The notes under the pieces are model-generated. The model was not told where the DNA came from. It saw only the letters and a program-made list of their open reading frames with translations, and searched no databases. A stretch of DNA of 64,000 bases from Solanum dulcamara (lineage: Eukaryota > Streptophyta > Magnoliopsida > Solanales > Solanaceae): the NCBI RefSeq assembly GCF_947179165.1, contig NC_077244.1, forward strand, positions 77,608,144 to 77,672,143, given 5' to 3'. The position numbers were made by a program, and so were the translations under genes. This document shows positions 53,929 through 64,000 of the stretch, piece after piece (positions within the stretch are counted from its first letter, which is position 1; each line of letters begins with the position of its first letter).

Positions 53929-54268
53929 AGTAGGAGAAAAAAACATTACTTTGACTGTCTTATCTATCTTATCTTATCTTATTTATTTATTTATTGTAGT
54001 TATTCTTCTTTCTTCCCGTACCACTCTACCACGACTTTCCCTTTCGTTATTTCTGTTTTCATCTTGTTTTCTATATGTTTGCCCCTATCTGACCTTTTAT
54101 CTTGTCCTCTCTTAAAGCCGAGGGTCTTTCGGAAACAGCCGCCCTACCTTTCAAGGTGGGGGTTAGGTCTGCGTACACTCTACCCTCCCCAGACCCCACA
54201 CTATGGGATTATACTGGGTTTGTTGTTGTTGTTGTTGTTGTTGTTGTAGTAGTAGGAGAAAAAACATT
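53929..54268 (+). mobile_element. TS-SINE/RTE-tailed retroelement with 19/18-bp target duplication
   Basis: Body 53948-54250, flanked by AGTAGGAGAAAAAAACATT (53929-53947) and AGTAGGAGAAAAAACATT (54251-54268), which differ only in A-run length. The 3' part (54118-54247) is the known TS SINE tail: GAGGGTCTTTCGGAAACAGC, GGTCTGCGTACACTCTACCC, CCAGACCCCAC, GGGATTATACTGGG, then (TTG)n. That tail is shared with the Solanaceae RTE LINE that mobilises it. The 5' 170 bases lack obvious tRNA boxes, so this may be a 5'-truncated RTE LINE rather than a SINE. Confidence 0.75.
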
Positions 54269-54811
54269 CACAGAAAAACTTTGGTTCACAAATATTCCAT
54301 TTTCAATTTCATTAATAAAGAATCTTGAAGTAGAAGAGCAAGAGCTAATACATACAAATAGCTAACACTTAAGTATTCTATCATGATTAGTATCTAATAA
54401 GCAAAGGGAAGGAAAATAACCACTCCTTAAAGTCAACTCGGGACTAGACTATTCCTTCTATCACACGTTTTCACCCTCGTGATATTTCTTATCCAAGATT
54501 GGAGCTTCAAAAATTTGATGAAGAAGAACTACATTAAAAAATCTACCAGATCATGGGGATTTTTTTAATTTATTCTTCTCTCAAGTAAATGTCAAAGAGA
54601 GTTTGGTAAGTTGGGACTATTGAACAACCCCAAGTCATATGAGGTCCCGGTAATAGGGAATCCTAAGCTTCCATTATAAAAATATACTCCAATAATACAG
54701 TTCAGAAGGACCAACAACATTTTCAATTTCTCAATTCTTTATACTTTCACATTGTCAAAGAAGCAAACAGTGAAGACTGAAGAGCATGCAGAACCAAACA
54801 TGGTCTTGCTT

Positions 54812-54995
54812 CTTAATAGTCCGGCGGCGGAGCCAGGGGGTGCAAGCCGGGAAATCATACCATATATGCTAGTTCAAAAAAATAAAAAATTACAAATAGT
54901 ATATGGTGAATCCCTTTAGGTTATCATTGAGTTTCTTTCTCTATATTTTCAATTACTTTACTGAAAATCCTAGCTCCCGCCCGCTACTTAATACT
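54812..54995. mobile_element. Short MITE with GC-rich ends
   Basis: Element 54821-54986. The left end has CGGCGGAGCCAGG and the inverse of the right end reads GCGGGCGGGAGCTAGG, so the ends are imperfectly inverted. Flanks CTTAATAGT and CTTAATACT agree at 8 of 9 positions. GGCGGAGCCAGG ends are common in Solanaceae repeats. Confidence 0.55.
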
Positions 54996-55599
54996 CCTCC
55001 CTCCAATGGGTCTAATCTTCTGCCTGAATTCTACATGAATTTCCATATTATTTTTAGAAATCAAATTTAAAAGCTACACAAAAAATACTGTCAGAAAACC
55101 TTTAAAGATTATTTCAAAATAAAAACAAAAATTGAGTGTTCAATCTAACAATGCCCAAACAAATTGAAATCGAACGAGCAAACAGATCTGCCGCCAAAAT
55201 TATCAGAAAACAAAAAACAAATCGAGCTGAACAAATACAAAAATATAAAATTCAGAAAAAAAAATACATAACAAGCCGCAGTGAATTACCTCGAAAAACT
55301 GAAAAATCGAGAAACGCCTTTCAAGTTTTAGGAGTAATGCTGAGGTTGTGAGGTCAAATTATCAGTATCCATGAACCTCAAATCGAATTCATCCAGTTGC
55401 TGTAACCACATTTTGCTCATCCACATATCTCAAAGCTGAAAAAAAGACCCGACCCGACCCGATTCGCTTGAGCTGAAGGAGTACGAGATTTGGATCTGTG
55501 TTAATGGTGTAAAGGAGGAGGAGGAAGAAGAAGAAGAATGAGAGTGTTTAGTGCAAAGTGAAGAGTAAGAGGTGGAGAAAAGGTAAAAGGGATTTCAGA

Positions 55600-56165
55600 T
55601 TTTCAGGATTTTGGTAATGAATTTGTTTGTTTTAATTCCTCGAATTTTTTTATTTTATTTTATGTTGCTGACCTAATAAGAGAATAATTGTCTGAACTAA
55701 ATAAATAAATTAATATTAGACTCAAAACGATCAGCAAGTCAAAAGACGGATCCTTTTGTACCATCGATTAATATTTAGTTACCAAAAGTGAACTTCTTTT
55801 TAAAATTAATTAATTGATTTATTATTATAGTCTCATATGTTATTATTTTTGTATTATATATTTTTTTTATTAAAGAATTACAATGTTTTTTTGATAAATT
55901 TTGTTTAGTGAATTATTGAGGCATGGGTTTGGGAGCCAAGTCGAAGCCTACATCGCAGCTTCAACTGCAAAAAAAAAAGGCTATTACGAGAATATAATAT
56001 GCTACGAATCTAAAATTCAGACTTACTATTAATTTTATGCTCTTTCAAAATGTTTGTTAAACTTGAAGCAATATAGAAAAGTCACGAGTCTTAAATTGAG
56101 TTTAATTATGGATCACGGTGCGGATATTGAGTTTTCTCTTCTTTTTTATTTTTTGGGTTGTTGTT
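55600..56165. other. Upstream region of the receptor kinase
   Basis: Expected promoter of the kinase if the leader exon at about 55290-55560 is right. No convincing TATA box was picked. AT-rich otherwise. Confidence 0.4.
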
Positions 56166-56380
56166 TGAGTAATAATATAAAAAAAAGGGCAGCCCGGTGC
56201 ACTAAAGCTCCCGCTATGCGCGGGGTCCGGGGAAGGGCCTGACCACAAGGGTCTATTGTACGCAGCCTTGCCTTGCATTTCTGCCAGAGGCTGTTTCCAA
56301 GGCTTGAACCCGTGACCTCCTGGTCACATGGCAGCAACTTTACCAGTTACTCCAAGGCTCCCCTTCTGAGTAATAATATA
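56166..56380 (-). mobile_element. Full-length Au SINE with 14-bp target duplication
   Basis: Body 56180-56366 on the minus strand. From the 5' end: GGGGAGCCTTGG, box A-like GTAACTGGTAAAG, box B GGGTTCAAGCC, then GGAAACAGCCTCTGGCAGAA, GGCTGCGTACAATAGACCC, GGACCCCGCGCATAGCGGG, GTGCACCGGGCTGCCC and a short T-run, the order of the widespread plant Au SINE. Perfect target duplication TGAGTAATAATATA at 56166-56179 and 56367-56380. The frames called across this element are not genes. Confidence 0.92.
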
Positions 56381-57828
56381 CTATTAAGAAATTATTTTTG
56401 TACACTTTTTTTGAAAAATGAAACATATCTTTAATGTTAACACAATATAATTCACAGTGATTTGCTCCATTTGAAGTACCAAAACAATGCTACCTGAAAA
56501 GTTAAACAAAAAAAAGTAATAATAGTAATAATAAATAAATTACGTATTGTGAAGTGAAGTTTGCACTTGTGAATGACAGTTGGATCACAAGAAGGATAGG
56601 TTGGCAATTACTACTCCCTTTTTAGAGGTGGAGGTGGATGGTTGAAGGCTTAGTTGGTGTATATTTAATGTTTATTCATCTTCAATAATTACATAACAAT
56701 AAAAATAACTTATCCCGACATAATTTCATAATCAGCGCTGCGAAGAATAAGATATATGTAAAGTTGCAGATTTTAACTTCACCCTTATTTACGTGAAGTA
56801 GAAAAGTTGTTTTTGATAGTGATAGATTACTAATTCAAAAAAAAGAAGATGAAAAAAATCTTATTGAAAGCATCGTTTTATAATGCACAAAGATATTGAA
56901 CACCATATGAAAAATCAAAAAAAAATAAATCATTTTGACCCAATATGTTTGTTATTTGGTTAATACTTTTGTAAGGATTCTCTAGACAAGCCACTCTCTT
57001 TTTGCTAGTCATGCTTGAAGAAACAAAGTGCCCAAAAAGAATGAGAACAGGTCAATAAGAAAAATACAAAAAGGAAAAGGAAAGAATGAAGCATATGGTC
57101 CCGAATAAAGCATATTAAGAGGAGGATTTAATATTGGAAGAGTTAATATAATTTTATAATTCTTTACAAATTTATTTATAGTATTATGTTTTATTTTTTC
57201 TGATCCTGTGCATAGCGAGAGTTTTAGCGCACCGGACTGTCCTTTTTTATTATGTTTTATTTAGGAGAGATTCTCATTTTCATACATATATTATTATTTT
57301 TTCACACATAAAAATATATGAAAAAATTATTTCTTTTATTCAATTGATATGAGTGAGCATATGAGATTATTTCCTTGTTAATATCGGAGTAATTTTGCAG
57401 GAGTGTACTATGGCCAAACGTCAAATTGATTGATAACTAGTAGGCATTAAAATTTCACCAAACAAGTTTAGTAAAAAAAATTGAATTTGATGTTACGAGG
57501 AAAAAAAAGAGAAGGAAAACAGGAAAGGAAGCTGGAAGTATGATGATGATCTACTACTTATATTAGGGGCAATAGAAAGCATGCGTTGAAAAGTCCTACT
57601 CAATCACCATCGTATTGTTCGTAATTTGGTGACTCAATTATTTTTATGATAAATTTAAATTCACATGACAAAAAAGATACGAAGGATAATATCAAATAGT
57701 CTTGTAATTAAATTATAATGAGATTTTAATTTGTTATTTGATTGGTAAATTTGGAATAATTTATCTCAAAATTAATAATTAGTACTGAAATAGATTATCC
57801 TTCTCTTAGATAATATACTAATCCTAAG
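56381..57828. other. AT-rich intergenic DNA with an Au SINE scrap
   Basis: No gene. At 57202-57248 (plus strand) GATCCTGTGCATAGCGAGAG...GCACCGGACTGTCC is the last 45 bases of another Au SINE. Confidence 0.6.
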
Positions 57829-58236
57829 ATAACTTAGGTGTGACAATTGAGTGAGTTGGATCAAGTTCGGACAGGTCATAATGAGTTAAGACAATAATTG
57901 GGTTAAGACTCAACTCAATCTAAATTATTTTGAGTCAAAATGAGTTAGGTAATGAGTTATATAACGGATCAAAACTCAACCCAGCTTAATTTTTACTAAG
58001 CTTAATTATTTTATTTGTTCTTTCAAACTATTTTAGTACCTAATAAAATTATTTTTTTTCTTTATTATGGCTATATATAACATATCAAATTGAAAAAAAA
58101 GTTTTTAATAAGATTTCTCATGAGCCAATTCGGATTACATATCAACCCAATTTTTTATTGGTTGAAATGGATTGAGCTAATGAATGGGCTGAATTTGGCG
58201 AATTGGATTTGATTTTGCCACCCCTATGATAACTTA
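57829..58236. mobile_element. hAT-like element with 8-bp target duplication
   Basis: ATAACTTA occurs at 57829-57836 and 58229-58236. Between them lies a 392-base block starting GGTGTGACAATTGAG and ending TTTTGCCACCCCTATG; the ends are loosely inverted (GGTGTGACAA against GGGGTGGCAAAA). The interior is rich in GAGTTAAGAC/ACTCAACTCAA words. The flanking sequence reads on as one phrase (CCTAAGATAACTTATCCCGAGATAA) when the block is removed, which supports insertion into an older repeat. Confidence 0.65.
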
Positions 58237-58454
58237 TCCCGAGATAAAATAAATAAATGACAAAAATATCCCTTTAAATTCTTACCTTTTACATTGATAT
58301 ACATACATTTATATTATTTTTAATACCATATATAACAACATTCATTTTTTATTTTTGTGATAATTCTTCATATTTTTTCTATTAAAAAATTACACTATAT
58401 AATATAATTTTAATTATAAATTTATTTAACTAATTCTTATGTTTATTTATATTT

Positions 58455-59100
58455 TAGCTGCATTTCACTCGAGTAAACAATGCAAGTAGGGGTGTTCGGT
58501 TTTTGGAAACATCTTTTGGATGCATTTCACCCGAGTAAATAATGCAAGTAAGTAGGGATGTTCAAAACCGAATAGTAACCGATAAATCAATTACAAAATT
58601 AGCTTATTAATATTAAATTATCGAATAAACAGTTGAAAAACAAATTAAAATTTTATAATTAACGATTTATTGGTGTAGAGACAGATTATTCAATTTTTTT
58701 ATTAGATAAACCGTTAACCCGTTAAAAATTATCATAATTATACTTTTATTTTAAGTATATTAGCCTCATTTAATATTTTACCATAATATATAAAAATAAT
58801 TATATATTTTTCCTTTGTTAGTTCTAACTTCGAAAGGCTAAAGCCGTAAAGCCAGGAATTTTTTTTTACTTTTCTATAATTATAACAGAGCAAATCAGCA
58901 AACTCAAAAAAAACTAATGGTGAAAAATGTATCATAAAAATTAATTAGAAATTAGACGACACACCGCTCGATAACCATCCGATAATTGCTAATGAATTAC
59001 CGAACCAACCGATATCTTATAGGTTGGCTAGCGGATAAGTAAATTTAAAAATCGATATCCAATAGGCCAAACCGTTAAATTAAATTATCCACCCACTCTG
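58455..59100. repeat. Degraded hAT-like repeat with a 5' direct duplication
   Basis: GCATTTCACTCGAGTAAACA...GTAGGGGTGTTC (about 58460-58498) is repeated as GCATTTCACCCGAGTAAATA...GTAGGGATGTTC (about 58522-58562). The following 540 bases are full of ACCGATAAA, AACCGTTAA and TCGATATCC words and end in TTATCCACCCACTC, like other GGGTG-ended Solanaceae repeats. Confidence 0.45.
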
Positions 59101-60446
59101 GCGATAAGCAGCCACAAATAAGGTAACAGCCATGGTATAATTTTACCTAGCAGATTTAAAAAGGTGTATTACTTGAACATTATTGTGACTAACCAAGGAG
59201 GTTTATCTACTATCAAGATCCAGATTGTGACGATGGAGCACAGAAAAAGAAGCAGCACATGCTAAAGACGCTGTGCTAATTTAAACAGAAGAGTCAAACG
59301 CATATTTTAGGGATATAGGAAGAAATGAGTAAATTCCCAAACACAATCTCAAAAAAAGGGACAATTATCAAAGTTGAAAGATTATCAAGCTTAACAGAAA
59401 TGGCTCTTCTACCAAATTTGGCATTTCATATGCACAATTGATATTACGTGAGAAGTTATCACTGATGTAGGCACATCTTTAGCATTAGATAAAGCTACAA
59501 AATAACAAGAGCAGATCTGGTATGGCTAGAGTAAAAGTGGAGATGGACTTATGTAAGCCCTCACTGGAAACAGTTTAGGTTGGGTTGGATTGGAGGATGA
59601 AAATTCTCCACTTAAGGTATACGTATAAAAGCTAGAATATGAGTACATCCCCAATAATTGTAAGCACGGTAGAAAAAATTGGGGCGTGTGATGATGAATA
59701 ACAGAGTTTTAGAAAGGCAAAAGGCAGCTAAAATCGATACAACCAAAATAATATGTTTATGCTGTGTCTTTTGTGCACCTAGCATGTAGAGTGAAAAGGA
59801 AACACGAACCAGTGATGCACTAATTCTGAGAGTTACAGAATCAAATATATCTCTAAAACTATTCTACTCCGCTCTGAGAAGAGCAGTTGAGCCATAAGTT
59901 GCTATGAGATGGACAATTAAGTCATCAAAACATCCAACTCTGAATACTATTACTACAACAAAAACAACATACCTAGCGTCTAAGGAGGGTAGAGTGAACA
60001 CAGACCTTAGCTTTACCGCGAGAAGCTAGAAAGGCTGTTTAACTCTGTGTACGCAGACCTTACCCATACAACAGCATACCTAGGGTAGACTGGTAGAGTT
60101 GATATGCACTGGTACTTAACGAACTTATCTTAAGGCAATAATCATGTCAAAGTCTGACAAAGCACATAAGAATTGCAAATAATCATACAACATTATGCAT
60201 GTGTAAGATCATACTCACAACATTGATTCTAAGCTATAGTAACTTGGTTCGTATGTATAGACTCATATCCTCATATACATAATCACCCCATACTAGTAGT
60301 ACTCAAACATCTCTATTGAAAAAAGCATAACTTGAGGTTAAAATGCCAATTGAATAGACAAGGATCTTCCAAACAAGATATCAGGACAACACATATATGA
60401 ATTAAAAATTTGATACTTAAACATTCTATAAATCCAAGAACAAAAA
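59101..60446. other. Spacer and 3' flank of PNO1
   Basis: No gene supported. About 59946-60090 is a minus-strand TS-type SINE tail: ACTACAACAAAAACAACATACC, GGAGGGTAGAGTGAACACAGACC, GAAAGGCTGTTT, GTACGCAGACCTTACCC. A partial internal duplication gives the second ACGCAGACCTTACCC. Confidence 0.5.
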
Positions 60447-61085
60447 TTAAAGCATCTCAGCCCGAGCAGTAACAGATCTGAGCTTGGAATAAACCTTACC
60501 AGCAGGAGACCCCATAATGAGACTACAAAGAGAATCTCTAGCAATCTTAATGTTCAAAAAAGATCCCAATATATGTATCTTGCTATCTGCAATTACTATC
60601 CTAGTCTTCGTCGCATTCTCAATAGCAAATTTCGTCTTTCCTCCTTTCCCAGACAATCTACCAATAGCCCTAGACAAATGCTCACCTCTTAGCGTCTTCA
60701 CATCCTTAATCTCGAACGAATCGACATATAACTCATCAAGACGGAGCAAAGCAACAGCATCACAGACATCAAACCCTAGCATGAAAGCATGAACGAAATC
60801 AGCGCATTTCTGTAGGTTGCTGATGTCGGGCGTGTCGGTTCGGGTTTTCAGCTCGACCCGACGCTTCTTGAGGTTCATTCGGATATCAATCTTCATCTGT
60901 TCGAAGATTGGATTGTAGATTTCCATCCATACTTTCTTCAGCGGAGTGTACCGATGCTGTGGGACTGTAACTTTGCGAAACTGGACATGGCCGTCCGAGA
61001 TTTCGTGGGCCTTTAGAGGTTGAAAGTTGGGTTTCGCCGGTAAGGTTGCCGCCGGTTGCTCAGCCCTCGGATTGTCAATATCCAT
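60447..61085 (-). CDS. PNO1: PNO1/DIM2, KH-domain 40S assembly factor
   Basis: Single-exon gene of 212 residues. Nuclear/nucleolar RNA-binding factor of the pre-40S particle that binds near the 3' end of 18S rRNA, works with the NOB1 nuclease and helps recruit the dimethylase. Diagnostic stretches: FRKVTVPQHRYTPLKKVW (about 57-74), YNPIFEQMKIDIRMN, KCADFVHAFMLGFDVCDAVA, and the C-terminal KH segment LRGEHLSRAIGRLSGKGGKT...VIADSKIHILGSFLNIKIARDSLCSLIMGSPAGKVY (abbreviated). It ends SVTARAEML. Length is close to other plant copies, with a short N-terminus compared with animals. The ATG is the first in frame and is followed by a usual acidic start MDIDNPRAE. Confidence 0.95.
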   Translation of the reverse strand: MDIDNPRAEQPAATLPAKPNFQPLKAHEISDGHVQFRKVTVPQHRYTPLKKVWMEIYNPIFEQMKIDIRMNLKKRRVELKTRTDTPDISNLQKCADFVHAFMLGFDVCDAVALLRLDELYVDSFEIKDVKTLRGEHLSRAIGRLSGKGGKTKFAIENATKTRIVIADSKIHILGSFLNIKIARDSLCSLIMGSPAGKVYSKLRSVTARAEML

Positions 61086-62038
61086 GGCGGCACAGACACA
61101 CGGAGGCAGGAGAATAGGGTTTCTGAGAGAGTTTTTGTAACTACAAAATGTTGAATATATACTTTCTTGTTAAATTATCAATTGTGAGATTTGAGAGTAT
61201 GGAGTATTTATATGGGCCGAATCTGGCTAATCGAAAGGCCCATACTTATTATTACTACAGAACCTGATTTACTCAAATGACCAGTCTTTAGTTCACCATT
61301 TAAATTTTATCCCTATTTTACAACTTGTACAATTATAATCCGTAAGACTTCTAAAATATTAAATTATCGTCGAACGTCTATAAAAATTTAGATCAGGATT
61401 TAATACACTGTTATTATTTGGGGGTATCGAATACATTTCCTTTGACCACTAGAATTTTGTGAATAAATATTTTAAATTATTAACTAGCTTATGCAAAAGT
61501 ACTTTTCAAAATGTGAACTTTAATTTATGCCCATCTAACTAAGTTTGTATTTCGAAACCACTTCCTTTCTCATGTTATTTTAAGTCTACCTCATGTAGGT
61601 TTATCAGTAAATCGACGCAAAACAGTCCTAAAACAACCTTATCTCATTTTATACTCAATGCAACTTCTGGTGAATGTGGTCGAGGCATATGCATCGGTAA
61701 ATGAAAAAGAGTTGATGAAACATTAATGTACGACTGCAGCTTATATATGAGGAAATAAGCCATCCCACAGAATGCGGCATTAAAATGAATGAAAGAGTAA
61801 ACAGACACCCCTCACGATGAGATACTTAAGCAGCTTAAGAGAATATGCAAAACAAATAAGAAGTCTGAATGTCAAATGGATTGCTAGACTGCTTATGCTG
61901 CAGTTTCTGAAGGAACAAATAATGGAAGCTAGAACAGTACAAGCCATTAGATGTTTGACAAACCAGCAGTACAAAAAAATCTTCAACGGTGGTTTACAAG
62001 GTTGATCTCTAGAATATTTGATCATCTATTTTTGCAAA
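61086..62038. other. Spacer between PNO1 and RPT3
   Basis: Holds the PNO1 promoter region (a TATA-like CATATAAATACTCC lies at 61216-61203 on the minus strand, about 120 bases above the start) and the RPT3 3' untranslated region. No further gene. Confidence 0.5.

Positions 62039-64000
<1,962 letters not shown>

Larger units (their letters stand above)
53174..55289 (-). other. Predicted 2.1-kb leader intron of the receptor kinase
   Basis: Acceptor TATTATTCCAG|GACAAC (53180-53171) lies about 50 bases above the ATG. A donor TTTCGAG|GTAATTC lies at 55290-55284, and the sequence above it (to about 55560) is GC-richer with CTTCTTCCTCCTCC tracts like a plant leader. The intron contains a (GAA)n run (53553-53580), a TS-tailed element and a MITE. 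Confidence 0.55.

Noticed and set aside
56054..56337. Small frames on both strands
   Set aside because: They fall over the Au SINE, which explains the sequence fully.

Overview
This is a nuclear plant window. AT-rich intergenic DNA, GT-AG introns, Solanaceae-type SINEs (Au, TS-type and one further tRNA-like family) and an ERF recognisable as the tomato Pto-interacting factor Pti6 all point to Solanum, close to tomato or potato. From memory the order GRAS - C4H - eIF2beta - Pti6 - UBC - LRR kinase - PNO1 - RPT3 resembles the distal long arm of tomato chromosome 6. That placement is inference and was not checked.

Layout: nine protein-coding genes, every one on the minus strand. (1) A GRAS regulator of the SCL14/LISCL type, intronless, 2572-4530. 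(2, 3) Two tandem cinnamate 4-hydroxylase genes (CYP73A), 8925-12605 and 17466-20584, each three exons and 505 residues, both apparently intact. (4) Translation initiation factor eIF2 beta, nine coding exons, 29396-34772. (5) Pti6-type ERF/CRF factor, 41750-42499. (6) Ubiquitin-conjugating enzyme E2 of the UBC8/UBC28 type, four coding exons, 45850-49395. (7) LRR receptor-like kinase with an atypical catalytic loop, two coding exons, 50617-53120, with a predicted 2.1-kb intron in its 5' leader. (8) PNO1/DIM2 ribosome-assembly KH protein, 60447-61085. (9) The 3' part of the 26S proteasome ATPase RPT3, 62039 to the window edge.

The genes are mostly housekeeping (translation start, small-subunit assembly, ubiquitin transfer, proteasome) and do not form a dedicated pathway. 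The C4H pair is the metabolic feature: both encode the second step of the phenylpropanoid pathway, and both have MYB-type AC elements close to a TATA box. Exon 1 and intron 1 are almost identical between the copies, whereas exon 3, intron 2 and the flanks have diverged, which suggests gene conversion.

Intergenic regions (4.6-8.9, 12.9-17.4, 20.8-29.4, 35.4-41.7, 42.7-45.8 and 55.6-60.4 kb) hold transposon relics. The best bounded are a Mutator-like fold-back element with a 10-bp target duplication (987-1850), a Helitron-like 3' end with tandem internal repeats (14830-15401), an Au SINE with a 14-bp duplication (56166-56380), a TS/RTE-tailed element with a 19/18-bp duplication (53929-54268), an hAT-like element with an 8-bp duplication (57829-58236), a Stowaway MITE (40591-40892) and an LTR-like sequence (37640-38066). 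I found no single multi-gene system that looks new. The most interesting items are the mosaic C4H pair, a repeated splice-donor unit in the eIF2beta leader, the Helitron-like arrays between the C4H genes, and a few short unassigned coding-like segments.
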